Assembly: GCF_014648575.1 (NCBI RefSeq)
Contig: NZ_BMRJ01000002.1
Span: 532,683-596,682, forward strand
Origin: Agromyces mediolanus
GTDB lineage: Bacteria; Actinomycetota; Actinomycetes; Actinomycetales; Microbacteriaceae
DNA: 64,000 nt
Direction of reading: 5' to 3'
In this document: positions 16,763-24,578 of the stretch, piece by piece
Layout: every line of letters begins with the position of its first letter
How positions within the stretch are numbered: the first letter of the stretch is position 1
Notes under the pieces: model-generated
What the model was told of the DNA's origin: nothing
What the model saw: the letters and a program-made list of their open reading frames with translations, nothing else
Database searches by the model: none
Position numbers and translations under genes: made by a program

Positions 16763-18280
16763 TCAGAGGTTCTGACCGATGTCCCAGAGCCGGTCCGGCC
16801 GGCCGTCGATCGCCTCGGACACCGCGAGCGCCTGGTCGTCCGAGAGCGAGGCGACGTAGTCGACGACGCCGCGGCCGACGCCGAGCCGGGCGAGCTCGCC
16901 GACCTCGGGCACCGGCACGCCCTCCGGGCGGGTGCGCCGCAGCAGGGCGTAGCCGTCGGTCGCGATCTCGATGAGCTCGCGCAGCCGCTGCGGCACCCGG
17001 TGCCGGTCGTACTCGTCGCTCGCCCAGGCGGTGAGCCCCTTCACCGCGCGGGTCAGCACGCGGCTGAGCCCGCGCTGGTACATCGCGATGTCGGCCCGGT
17101 CGAGGATGAAGTGCCGGTGCACGAACTTCAGGATCTCGACCTCGTGCCAGGCCGCCCGGTCGAGGGTGACGAGGCCCGTGCGGGCGACCCCGGGCGGCGC
17201 GGGCACCACGGAGGTCTGCAGGTGCCCGATCCAGCCGTTCGTGAAGGCGGAGAGCGCCCGCTCGGACGCGATCGAGCCGTCGAAGGGGGAGGCGAGCAGT
17301 CCGTCGACGAGGTCGTCGGCGACGGCGTCGACCGCGGCGGCGAAGGCGTCGTCGTCGGCGATCCAGCCGTCGGAGCGGCGGAGCTTGCGGCGGAGCGACT
17401 CGAGGGCGGCGCCGGGCGGCGCGGTGCGGGCGGCGAGCTCCTCGTCGGCGAGCTCGCGCAGCTCGGTCGCGGCCTGCGTCCAGCCGCGGAACTCCCGGGC
17501 CACGGCGCCCTGGCTGAGCAGCCCGGCCCGGTAGAAGTCGTCGACGTCGTGGATGGAGTAGGCGATGTCGTCGGCGGTGTCCATGATCGAGCACTCGAGC
17601 GACTGCACCATGGGCGGCAGCCCGGTGCGCGCGGCGGCGAGGTCGGCGGCGTCGAGGTCGTACGCCGAGAACTTGCCGGCCTCGACGGCGCCGTCGACGA
17701 GCCGGAGCCCGCGCGGCAGGCCGCCGTCGGAGAACGGCACCGGGCGGGCGAACCGCGTCCACGGGTACTTCGCCACGGCGGCGCGAACCGCGGAGGTGAG
17801 GTTCAGCCCGTGCGGGGCGGCGGCGCTGACGTCGAGGGTCGCGAGGATGCGATAGCTCTGCGCGTTGCCCTCGAAGCCGTCGGCGAGGCCGAGCGTCTCC
17901 CGGGCGAGCCGGTCGAGCACGCGCTCGCCGAGGTGGCCGAAGGGCGGGTGGCCGAGGTCGTGCGCGCTCGCGGCGGCCTGCACGACGACGGCGTCGCAGC
18001 CGTGCTCGCGGGCGAGCGCGTTGCCGGGCGAGGCGGGGTCGGCGAAGCCGACGGCGATCGCGCGGGCGACGGCGGTCACCTTGATCGAGTGGGTGAGCCG
18101 GTTGTGGATGAGGGGTCCCGCGCCGGGCTGCGCGATCACCTGCGTGACGGCGGAGAGGCGCGAGAAGTAGGGCGAGAAGCGGATCCGCTCGAGGTCGAGC
18201 CGGAACTGGGAGTGCTCGCCGGTGACCTCGACGCTCGAGCTCGGTTCAGGCGTGCGGCGGGCGGCGCGGTCCGGGGTCAT
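16763..18280 (-). CDS. dgt: Deoxyguanosinetriphosphate triphosphohydrolase-like HD protein
   Basis: 505 residues from the ATG at 18280. It hydrolyses dNTPs to deoxynucleoside plus triphosphate, keeping the pool balanced. Metal-binding HD signature: His in NRLTHSIKVTAVARAIAVGF, HD in SAHDLGHPPFGHLGE, and the later Asp in MDTADDIAYSIHDVDDF. The remaining helical part includes the FEGNAQSYRILATL motif of type 2 dGTPases. The start is chosen because TACATT lies six bases upstream; the frame is open to 18325 without support. Monocistronic, divergent from the tRNA-Trp/secE block. Confidence 0.88.
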   Translation of the reverse strand: MTPDRAARRTPEPSSSVEVTGEHSQFRLDLERIRFSPYFSRLSAVTQVIAQPGAGPLIHNRLTHSIKVTAVARAIAVGFADPASPGNALAREHGCDAVVVQAAASAHDLGHPPFGHLGERVLDRLARETLGLADGFEGNAQSYRILATLDVSAAAPHGLNLTSAVRAAVAKYPWTRFARPVPFSDGGLPRGLRLVDGAVEAGKFSAYDLDAADLAAARTGLPPMVQSLECSIMDTADDIAYSIHDVDDFYRAGLLSQGAVAREFRGWTQAATELRELADEELAARTAPPGAALESLRRKLRRSDGWIADDDAFAAAVDAVADDLVDGLLASPFDGSIASERALSAFTNGWIGHLQTSVVPAPPGVARTGLVTLDRAAWHEVEILKFVHRHFILDRADIAMYQRGLSRVLTRAVKGLTAWASDEYDRHRVPQRLRELIEIATDGYALLRRTRPEGVPVPEVGELARLGVGRGVVDYVASLSDDQALAVSEAIDGRPDRLWDIGQNL

Positions 18281-18286
18281 GGTCCC

Positions 18287-18292
18287 AATGTA
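18287..18292 (-). promoter_or_regulatory. Leaderless -10 box of the dGTPase gene
   Basis: On the minus strand: TACATT, spacer GGGACC, ATG at 18280. Confidence 0.6.
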
Positions 18293-18324
18293 GGCGTCGG
18301 TTCGCGCCAGCCGCTCGCGTCGCA

Positions 18325-18330
18325 TAGACT
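18325..18330 (+). promoter_or_regulatory. -10 box of the tRNA-Trp/secE/nusG transcript
   Basis: TAGACT with no nearby start codon in frame, about 110 bases upstream of tRNA-Trp. It gives a leader with the imperfect dyad CCGAAATCCGTTTCGG before the tRNA. Confidence 0.45.
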
Positions 18331-18438
18331 GGGTGAGGTTGCTCGTTCCGGCAATGCTTCACTGCGCCCGAAATCCGTTTCGGACGCGGTCGGCTGCGGC
18401 GAGACTGGCAGCCTCCTCGGCCCCAGCAACGGGGGCCT

Positions 18439-18511
18439 AGGGCGGTGGCTCAATTGGTAGAGCAGCGGTCTCCAAAACCGCAGGTTGCAGGTTCGAGTCC
18501 TGTCCGCCCTG
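18439..18511 (+). tRNA. tRNA-Trp (anticodon CCA)
   Basis: 73-nt cloverleaf read directly: acceptor stem AGGGCGG pairs with CCGCCCT, the D loop contains CTCAATTGGTAGAG, the anticodon stem GCGGT/ACCGC holds the loop CTCCAAA with CCA at 18472-18474, and the T arm contains GGTTCGAGTCC. The discriminator base is G and the 3' CCA is not encoded. It lies 39 bases upstream of secE, a standard actinobacterial order, and is probably cut from the secE-nusG transcript. Confidence 0.97.
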
Positions 18512-18550
18512 CGAGCCGGCAGTGAATGCCGGCCCACGAAAGGTGTACAG

Positions 18551-18826
18551 GTGGCCCGGAAGATCATCGACGAACCCAGCGAGGATGTCGTCGCCAACGC
18601 CAAGCGCGACCGCGCTGCGCGTCGGAATCCGTTCGCCCGGATCGCCCTGTTCATCCGTCAGGTCATCGCAGAACTGAAGAAGGTCGTCTCCCCGACCCGC
18701 AAGGAGCTCGTCAATTTCACGATCGTCGTGCTCGTCTTCGTCATCATCATGATGGCGCTCGTCTGGGGCCTCGACCAGCTGTTCGGTCTGCTGGTGGTGT
18801 ACGTCTTCGGGCAACCGGGAGTCTGA
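18551..18826 (+). CDS. secE: Preprotein translocase subunit SecE
   Basis: 91 residues from the GTG at 18551, behind an AAAGG ribosome site. A basic cytoplasmic amphipathic helix (NPFARIALFIRQVIAELKKV), the signature VVSPTRKELVNF and one C-terminal transmembrane helix (FTIVVLVFVIIMMALVWGL) are the complete SecE core. It joins SecY and SecG in the membrane channel for Sec export. The frame extends upstream into the tRNA, which is not coding. Confidence 0.96.
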   Translation: MARKIIDEPSEDVVANAKRDRAARRNPFARIALFIRQVIAELKKVVSPTRKELVNFTIVVLVFVIIMMALVWGLDQLFGLLVVYVFGQPGV

Positions 18827-18897
18827 TCGGGGCTTCGGGCCCGCGTCGACCGAGACTCGCCGAGTGGCGGTCGGGACTCACGAAGTAAGGATCAGAA

Positions 18898-19836
18898 GTG
18901 TCAAGGACTGAGCGCGACGACGTCGACTGGGCCACGGCTGCCGAGCAGTCTGCCGAGGACGACGAGGCGCAGACGGGCAACGTCAACCAGCACGAGGAGG
19001 ACTCCTCCGAGGCGGCCGAGCACGTCGCCGTCCACGTGGTGGACGACGAGGGCAACGAGGTCGACCTCGACGCCGTCCTCGACTCCCTCGCCGAGGCGAG
19101 CGACCCCGAGGCCGACGCGGTCGTCGACGACGCCCTCGACATCGACTCCGCCGACGAGGCCGAGGCGGCCGCGGAGGCCGTCGAAGAAGAGGCCGAGACC
19201 GAGGCCGAAGACGAGTTCGACCCGTACGAGGAGTTCCGCGCCGAGCTGCGCTTCCTGCCGGGCAAGTGGTACGTCATCCACTCCTACGCGGGCTTCGAGC
19301 GTCGCGTGAAGGCGAACATCGAGCAGCGCCGCGAGTCGATGGCGATGGCCGACTACATCTACCAGGTCGAAGTGCCGATGGAAGACGTCGTCGAGATCAA
19401 GAACGGCCAGCGCAAGATGGTCACCCGCGTGCGCATCCCCGGCTACGTGCTCGTGCGCATGGAGCTCAACGAGGACTCGTGGTCGGTCATCCGCCACACC
19501 CCGGGCGTCACCGGCTTCGTGGGCAACGCCCACAACCCGACGCCGCTGCGCTTCGAAGAGGCCTTCGGCATGCTGAAGAGCCTCGTCGCCCCCGCCGACG
19601 TGCCCGCCGCGAAGGGCTCGAAGGCCGCCGCGGCCTCCGGCGCCGCGCGTCAGGTGCAGGCCGAGGTCGACTTCGAGGTCGGCGAGACCATCACCATCAA
19701 GGACGGCTCCTTCGCCGGCCTGCCCGGCACGATCAGCGAGATCAAGCCCGAGAGCGGCAAGCTCACGGTCCTCGTCTCGCTCTTCGAGCGCGAGACCCCG
19801 GTCGAGCTCAGCTTCGACCAGGTCACGAAGCTCTAG
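18898..19836 (+). CDS. nusG: Transcription termination/antitermination factor NusG
   Basis: 312 residues, GTG start with the AGAAG site. The first 110 residues are a highly acidic Asp/Glu/Ala-rich extension, usual in high-GC actinobacteria. The NGN domain follows ([57 protein letters not shown]), then the KOW domain ([20 protein letters not shown]) to the end. It binds RNA polymerase and links transcription to Rho or ribosomes. It is 71 bases downstream of secE in the same operon. Confidence 0.96.
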   Translation: MSRTERDDVDWATAAEQSAEDDEAQTGNVNQHEEDSSEAAEHVAVHVVDDEGNEVDLDAVLDSLAEASDPEADAVVDDALDIDSADEAEAAAEAVEEEAETEAEDEFDPYEEFRAELRFLPGKWYVIHSYAGFERRVKANIEQRRESMAMADYIYQVEVPMEDVVEIKNGQRKMVTRVRIPGYVLVRMELNEDSWSVIRHTPGVTGFVGNAHNPTPLRFEEAFGMLKSLVAPADVPAAKGSKAAAASGAARQVQAEVDFEVGETITIKDGSFAGLPGTISEIKPESGKLTVLVSLFERETPVELSFDQVTKL

Positions 19837-19862
19837 CAGGCTTCCCACCGCGCGTCCAGCCG

Positions 19863-19885
19863 ACCCTCCGGTATACTCGGAGGGT
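19863..19885 (+). promoter_or_regulatory. Hairpin with embedded -10 box before rplK
   Basis: ACCCTCCG and CGGAGGGT form an 8-bp stem with the loop GTATACT. The loop contains TATACT, a near-consensus -10 box, so the element may serve both as an attenuator behind nusG and as the rplK promoter. A second stem, GTTCGGG-CCAG-CCCGAAC (19894-19911), follows in the leader. The 156-base gap between nusG and rplK is otherwise free of coding sequence. Confidence 0.5.
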
Positions 19886-19992
19886 TGTGCTGCGTTCGGG
19901 CCAGCCCGAACCACACGATCCACCGCCACCCGGAACCGCCGGAGTGACGGGAGAGTGCCCCGCCGGGGCGTTCGAACAGAAAGAGAGAAATC

Positions 19993-20421
19993 ATGGCACC
20001 GAAGAAGAAGGTCACTGGTCTGATCAAGCTTCAGATCAACGCCGGCGCCGCCAACCCCGCCCCGCCGATCGGTCCGGCGCTGGGTCAGCACGGCGTGAAC
20101 ATCATGGAGTTCTGCAAGGCCTACAACGCGGCCACCGAGTCGCAGCGCGGCAACGTGATCCCCGTCGAGATCACCGTCTACGAGGACCGCAGCTTCACCT
20201 TCATCCTGAAGACCCCGCCCGCCGCGGAGCTCATCAAGAAGGCCGCCGGCGTCGCCAAGGGTTCCGGCGTCCCGCACACCACCAAGGTCGGCAAGATCAG
20301 CCCCGACCAGGTCCGTGCGATCGCCGAGCAGAAGATGTCCGACCTGAACGCGAACGACCTCGACGCCGCGTCGAAGATCATCGCCGGCACCGCCCGGTCG
20401 ATGGGCATCACGGTCGAGTAA
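19993..20421 (+). CDS. rplK: 50S ribosomal protein L11
   Basis: 142 residues, the standard length. The N-terminal domain begins [20 protein letters not shown] and the [20 protein letters not shown] motif that contacts the 23S GTPase centre is intact. The C-terminal RNA-binding domain holds [19 protein letters not shown] and ends in [10 protein letters not shown]. The ribosome site AGAAAGAGAG lies before the ATG. It is followed by rplA in the same operon. Confidence 0.98.
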   Translation: MAPKKKVTGLIKLQINAGAANPAPPIGPALGQHGVNIMEFCKAYNAATESQRGNVIPVEITVYEDRSFTFILKTPPAAELIKKAAGVAKGSGVPHTTKVGKISPDQVRAIAEQKMSDLNANDLDAASKIIAGTARSMGITVE

Positions 20422-20456
20422 TCGCCTCGCGGGCTCATTCGCTGAGCCCGTCGGAT

Positions 20457-20474
20457 GGATGCCTCGAGGCATCC
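20457..20474. repeat. 18-bp perfect palindrome between rplK and rplA
   Basis: Two head-to-head copies of the motif GGATGCCTC, which is over-represented across the window, make a loop-free palindrome in the 123-base spacer of the ribosomal operon. Confidence 0.6.
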
Positions 20475-20544
20475 GCCTTCAGAACTCTCATTCGTGGCAG
20501 CGCCCGCCAGGCGCGATGACCACATTCTCGCAAGGAGAAGCAAC

Positions 20545-21234
20545 ATGGCACAGAAGTCCAAGGCCTACCGGGCCGCGGCCGAGAAGATCGAGGCCGGCAA
20601 GTACTACACCCCGAGCGAGGCCGTCGCCCTCGCCAAGGAGACCGGCTCGGCGAAGTTCGACTCGACCGTCGAGGTCGCGCTGAAGCTCGGCGTCGACCCC
20701 CGCAAGGCCGACCAGATGGTGCGCGGCACCGTCATCCTCCCGCACGGCACCGGCAAGACCGCCCGCGTCATCGTGTTCGCGACCGGCCCCGCCGCCGAGG
20801 CCGCGATCGCGGCCGGCGCCGACGAGGTCGGCGGCGCCGAGCTCATCGAGAAGGTCGCCGCGGGCTACACCGCCTTCGACTCGGCCGTCTCGACGCCCGA
20901 GCTCATGGGCCAGGTCGGCCGTCTCGGCAAGGTGCTCGGTCCGCGCGGCCTCATGCCGAACCCGAAGACCGGCACCGTGACCCCGAACGTCGGCCAGGCC
21001 GTCTCCGACATCAAGGGCGGCAAGATCGAGTTCCGCGTCGACAAGCACGCCAACGTGCACTTCGTCGTCGGCAAGGCCTCCTTCTCGACCGAGCAGCTCG
21101 AGGAGAACGCCAAGGCTGCGCTCGAAGAGGTCCTGCGCCTCAAGCCGTCGAGCTCGAAGGGCCGCTACATCCAGAAGGGCGCCGTGTCGACCACCTTCGG
21201 CCCCGGCATCCCGCTGGACGTCAACGCCATCTGA
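20545..21234 (+). CDS. rplA: 50S ribosomal protein L1
   Basis: 229 residues from the ATG at 20545, which has AAGGAG seven bases upstream; the frame is open from 20455 but the extra part is not L1-like. Conserved features include [20 protein letters not shown], the signature [21 protein letters not shown] and the C-terminal [18 protein letters not shown]1 binds 23S rRNA at the stalk and can repress its own operon. It is the last gene before a strong terminator. Confidence 0.98.
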   Translation: MAQKSKAYRAAAEKIEAGKYYTPSEAVALAKETGSAKFDSTVEVALKLGVDPRKADQMVRGTVILPHGTGKTARVIVFATGPAAEAAIAAGADEVGGAELIEKVAAGYTAFDSAVSTPELMGQVGRLGKVLGPRGLMPNPKTGTVTPNVGQAVSDIKGGKIEFRVDKHANVHFVVGKASFSTEQLEENAKAALEEVLRLKPSSSKGRYIQKGAVSTTFGPGIPLDVNAI

Positions 21235-21249
21235 GCCAGCTCAGACCAG

Positions 21250-21283
21250 AGAACGGCCCGCCGGTGATCCGGCGGGCCGTTCT
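21250..21283 (+). terminator. Intrinsic terminator of the rplK-rplA operon
   Basis: Perfect 15-bp stem beginning AGAACGGCCCGCCGG with the four-base loop TGAT, starting 16 bases after the rplA stop; the following sequence TGCGTGTT is modestly T-rich. Confidence 0.9.
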
Positions 21284-21304
21284 GCGTGTTCCGGCCGCTG
21301 CGCC

Positions 21305-21586
21305 TCAGCGCAGGATCTGGAAGCGCGCGGCGCCCTCGGCCGGCTCGGCGAGCGGCCGCTCGGCGACCTCGAGGCCGGTCACCCGGGACCCGGGCGGACC
21401 GGCCTCGAGCCGGCGCAGCATCGTCTCGACCGCAGCGTCCTCACCCTCGATCTCGGCCTCGACGCGCCCGTCGGGGAGGTTCCGCACCCAGCCCGCGATG
21501 CCGAGCCGATCGGCGTGCTTGCGGGCGAGGTAGCGGTAGCCGACCCCCTGCACGTGGCCGGAGACGAGGACGTGGCGGCGGATCAT
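21305..21586 (-). CDS. acyP: Acylphosphatase
   Basis: 93 residues. Hydrolyses the carboxyl-phosphate bond of acyl phosphates. The phosphate loop SGHVQGVGYR contains the catalytic Arg18, and Asn36 in WVRNLPDGRVE is the second catalytic residue. The length and start match the family. It is a single gene, convergent with the ribosomal operon across the terminator. Confidence 0.95.
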   Translation of the reverse strand: MIRRHVLVSGHVQGVGYRYLARKHADRLGIAGWVRNLPDGRVEAEIEGEDAAVETMLRRLEAGPPGSRVTGLEVAERPLAEPAEGAARFQILR

Positions 21587-21639
21587 CCCGCCACGCTATC
21601 CCACCCTCCGCCCCGCCCCGCCCCGCCCCCCCGCACCAT

Positions 21640-21707
21640 CGAGGGGGTCGTTTTGCGACATCCGCATGGGTGTCCGACGCAGCATCCGTCGGAATTCGAC
21701 CCCCTCG
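21640..21707. repeat. 68-bp inverted repeat with 11-bp arms
   Basis: Arms CGAGGGGGTCG (21640-21650) and its exact complement (21697-21707) flank a 46-base loop that itself holds short dyads. It lies in the 183-base gap between acylphosphatase and the permease, next to a C-rich tract (21601-21632) and two tandem copies of CGGTGGAGAG (about 21708-21729). It could be a terminator for the permease gene or a dispersed chromosomal repeat. Confidence 0.55.
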
Positions 21708-21769
21708 CGGTGGAGAGCGGTGGAGAGCGGGCGGGAGCGGGCAGGGAGGGAGCTGGTGAGGAGGGCGGG

Positions 21770-23281
21770 CTACCGCCTGACGGGCGTCGCGCCGGTGCGG
21801 GTGCGGATCGCCTCGGCCACGGCGATGGCGTCGCCCTCGGGGGCGCTCGACTTGCGGTCGGGGCGGGCGATGAAGAGGTACGCGAGCCCCGTGACGAGCA
21901 CGATGCCGAGGCCGATCAGCACGACCCAGTCGGCGAACACGTCGCCGGACTCCCCGGGCCGCGCGATGAGCACGATCGCGAAGACGCCGTACGCGAGCGC
22001 GAGGATGTTCACGACGACGCCCGCGCCGCGGAGCGAGAACGGTCCGGCCGGGCGCCAGCCCTTCGCCCGCTGCCGGAGCGAGGCCAGCACGACCATCTGG
22101 AACGCGAGGTAGATGCCGAGCACCGCGAAGGAGGTGATCGGCACGAGCAGGTTGCCGTTCAGGAAGATCAGCACGCTGATGATCGCGGGCACCGTGCAGG
22201 CGACGATGAGGGCGTTCGTGGGCACCTTGTTTCGCGGCGAGACCTTGGCGAGCCAGGTGTGCCCGGGGATCATCCCGTCGCGGGCGAAGGAGAACAGCAG
22301 CCGGCTCGCCGCCGCCTGCAGGCTCAGCACGCAGGAGATGAACGCGGTGATCGCGACGAGGAGGAAGATCTTCGCGCCGACGGGGCCGAGGGTGTCGGCC
22401 AGGATGCCGGGGATCGGGTCCGCGTCCTCGCCGGAGACGATCGCCTCGAGGTTCGGGGCGGCGAGCACGTAGCCGCCGAAGGAGAACAGCGCGGAGACCC
22501 CGCCCACGAGGATCGTCATCATCATCGCCCGGGGGATGCGCTTCGCGGGGTTCGAGACCTCCTCGGCGACGTCGCCGCAGGCCTCGAAGCCGTAGAAGAG
22601 GAAGAGCCCGGCGAGCGCGGCGCCGAGGAAGGCCACCGCGTAGCTGCCGTCGCCCTCGACGCCCATCGTGTCGAAGAAGATGCCGAAGTCGTGCTTGCGC
22701 TGGAAGATCAGCAGGTAGAGGCCGAGGCCGATGACGCCGATGAGTTCGGCGGCGAGGCCGATCTGGGCGACCCGGGCGAGCGTCTTCGTGCCCGAGAAGT
22801 TGAACACGAAGGCGAGCAGCAGCAGGCCGAGCGTGATCGCGAGGTTCACCCCGGGGGTGAGTTCGAGGTCGAAGAGGCTCGCGACGAAGCCGGCGCCGAA
22901 CTCGGCGACCGCGGTGATCGTGACGATCATCGCCCAGATGTAGACCCAGGCGGCCATCCACGCGTAGCGCCGGCCCCAGAGCCGACGCGCCCAGGGGTAG
23001 ATGCCGCCGTGGATCGGGTACTGCGAGACGATCTCGCCGAACACGAGCGAGACGAGCAGCTGCCCGCAGCCGACGATCACGATCCACCAGATCGACGGCG
23101 GGCCGCCGATCGTGAGCGCGACGGCGAACAGGGAGTAGACGCCGACGAGCGGCGAGAGGTACGTGAAGCCGAGGGCGAAGTTCGCCCACAGGCTCATCGA
23201 GCGGTTGAACGAGTCGTCGTAGCCGAGCACCTGGAGGTGCTCGGCGTCGTCGAGGTGGGTGACCTCGGGTTCTGCAGGCAT
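21770..23281 (-). CDS. APC-superfamily amino acid permease
   Basis: 503 residues with twelve predicted transmembrane helices. The N-terminus is of the GABA/choline permease subgroup (LQVLGYDDSFNRSMSLWANF, LGFTYLSPLVGVYSLF); the conserved helix-1 and helix-6 breaks are visible, the latter in YGFEACGDVAEEVSNPAKRI. It imports an amino acid or amine with protons. It is the last gene of the minus-strand D-amino-acid group (after RidA), with its own upstream region. Substrate specificity is not readable; GABA, a D-amino acid or an amine all fit the neighbours. Confidence 0.9.
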   Translation of the reverse strand: MPAEPEVTHLDDAEHLQVLGYDDSFNRSMSLWANFALGFTYLSPLVGVYSLFAVALTIGGPPSIWWIVIVGCGQLLVSLVFGEIVSQYPIHGGIYPWARRLWGRRYAWMAAWVYIWAMIVTITAVAEFGAGFVASLFDLELTPGVNLAITLGLLLLAFVFNFSGTKTLARVAQIGLAAELIGVIGLGLYLLIFQRKHDFGIFFDTMGVEGDGSYAVAFLGAALAGLFLFYGFEACGDVAEEVSNPAKRIPRAMMMTILVGGVSALFSFGGYVLAAPNLEAIVSGEDADPIPGILADTLGPVGAKIFLLVAITAFISCVLSLQAAASRLLFSFARDGMIPGHTWLAKVSPRNKVPTNALIVACTVPAIISVLIFLNGNLLVPITSFAVLGIYLAFQMVVLASLRQRAKGWRPAGPFSLRGAGVVVNILALAYGVFAIVLIARPGESGDVFADWVVLIGLGIVLVTGLAYLFIARPDRKSSAPEGDAIAVAEAIRTRTGATPVRR

Positions 23282-23379
23282 GGGGGTCCCTTCGATCGTC
23301 GTTGATCTCGCGTCACGAGGGCCGGTCGTGAGGGCCGGTCGCGCGGGTCGAGCGCCAGCATAGCCATACCTCCGGCGGT

Positions 23380-23400
23380 AAAGCTATAGAACCGGATGAT
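23380..23400 (-). promoter_or_regulatory. Shared 21-bp element upstream of the permease
   Basis: Plus-strand AAAGCTATAGAACCGGATGAT matches AAAGATATAGCAGCGGATGAT (30984-31004, upstream of an aldehyde dehydrogenase) at 18 of 21 bases. Overlapping it, ATAGCCATACC and GGTAAAGCTAT (23360-23387) form an imperfect dyad. A common regulator site or a shared promoter core. Confidence 0.5.
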
Positions 23401-23419
23401 TCGAAGGGGCCCCGCTCGA

Positions 23420-23803
23420 TCAGCCCTGCGGCACGGCCGCCACGACGTCGATCTCGACGAGGATGTTCGCGAGACGCGAGCCGACCGTGGTGCGCACCGG
23501 GTACGGCTCCTGGAAGAACTCGGCGTAGGCCTCGTTGTACTCCGCGAAGTCGGCGAGGTCCTCGAGGTGCGCGGTCACCTTCACGACGTCGTCGAAGCCC
23601 AGGCCGTACTCGGCGAGCACGGCGCCGATGTTCCGCAGCACCTGGCGGGTCTGCTCCTGCACCCCGCCCTCGACGACGAGGCCCGTCGCCGGGTCCTGGG
23701 GGCCGAAGCCGGCGGTGTAGAGGAAGCCGTTCGCGACGACGCCGTGGCTGTACGGCCCGGCGGGCTTCGGCGCGTTCGAGAGGGTGACGGCGGTCTTCGG
23801 CAT
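23420..23803 (-). CDS. ridA: RidA-family enamine/imine deaminase
   Basis: 127 residues. The Rid/YjgF fold is evident: NAPKPAGPYSHGVVANGFLY, QEQTRQVLRNIGAVLAEYG, and the catalytic-site segment YPVRTTVGSRLANILVEIDVVA. The usual catalytic Arg of RidA is in this last motif (RTTV), so activity on 2-aminoacrylate-like imines is possible. This fits its place beside a PLP enzyme that acts on D-serine-like substrates and would release such imines. Forms part of the minus-strand D-amino-acid cluster. Confidence 0.88.
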   Translation of the reverse strand: MPKTAVTLSNAPKPAGPYSHGVVANGFLYTAGFGPQDPATGLVVEGGVQEQTRQVLRNIGAVLAEYGLGFDDVVKVTAHLEDLADFAEYNEAYAEFFQEPYPVRTTVGSRLANILVEIDVVAAVPQG

Positions 23804-23846
23804 GGGGTGCTCCTGATTCGGTTGGGTGGATGGACGGACGGGGGTC

Positions 23847-24578
23847 TCAGCCGAGCTCGGCGGCGATCGCCGCCGCCGTGGCCCGGAGGGCGGGGAGGTG
23901 CTGTTTCAGCGCGTCGAGGTCGGCGACCATGCGGATGGCGGTGACGGACACGGCGCCGACGACGCCCATGCTCGACACCACCGGCACGGCGAGGCAATTG
24001 ACGAAGGGCTCGAACTCGCGGTCGTCGGCGGCGTAGCCGGCGGCGGACACCCGGTCGAGCTCGGCGTCGAAGCGGGCGCGGCTCGTGATCGTGCGCTCGG
24101 TGAACGGCGCCCAGTCGACGTCGGCGAGCACGGCGTCCCGCTCGGTCTCGGGCAGCTCGGCGAGGATGGCCTTGCCGACGCCCGAGCAGTAGGGGATCAC
24201 GGCTTTGCCGATCCGGGAGTACATGCGCACGCCCGAGGCATCCTCGACCTTGTCGACGTAGACGATCGAGCCGTCGAGGAGCGCCGCGAGGTGCACCGTG
24301 TTGCCCGTGCGCCGATGCAGTCGGCGCACGTGCTCGGCACCCGCCTCGCGCAGGTCGAGGGACTCCAGAGCCTCCCGGGAGAGCGCGGCGAGCCGCGGCC
24401 CGAGCGCGTAGCGGCCGGAGCTGCGGCGGCGCACCCAGCCGACCTGCTCGAGCGACTGCAGCTCGCGGAACATGGTCGAGCGATGCAGCCCGAAGGCCTC
24501 GGCGAGCTCGGCGACGGTGCGCGGCGACGCGGCGACGGCGTCGATGATGCGGGCGGCCCGCTCCACGCTCTGCGACAT
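23847..24578 (-). CDS. IclR-family transcriptional regulator
   Basis: 243 residues. N-terminal winged helix (SVERAARIIDAVAASPRTVA, LHRSTMFRELQSLEQVGWV) and a C-terminal IclR effector domain with YCSGVGKAILAELPETER and VVSSMGVVGAVSVTAIR. It probably controls the surrounding deacylase, PLP enzyme and permease genes in response to a small carbonyl or amino acid ligand. Its start shares one base with the stop of the deacylase gene, so the two are co-translated. Confidence 0.9.
   Translation of the reverse strand: MSQSVERAARIIDAVAASPRTVAELAEAFGLHRSTMFRELQSLEQVGWVRRRSSGRYALGPRLAALSREALESLDLREAGAEHVRRLHRRTGNTVHLAALLDGSIVYVDKVEDASGVRMYSRIGKAVIPYCSGVGKAILAELPETERDAVLADVDWAPFTERTITSRARFDAELDRVSAAGYAADDREFEPFVNCLAVPVVSSMGVVGAVSVTAIRMVADLDALKQHLPALRATAAAIAAELG

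Noticed and set aside
18439..18511. tRNA-Trp as an integration site
   Set aside because: No duplicated tRNA end or integrase gene is seen; it lies intact before secE in the usual order.
19863..19911. A riboswitch or ribosomal-protein leader before rplK
   Set aside because: Two simple hairpins are visible but no recognisable riboswitch consensus or convincing L1/L11 binding motif; reported only as a promoter-attenuator candidate.
23420..23803. RidA gene as a housekeeping copy unrelated to the cluster
   Set aside because: Its strand and position between the IclR regulator and the permease, together with a PLP enzyme that makes imines, favour a cluster role, so the housekeeping reading was not preferred.
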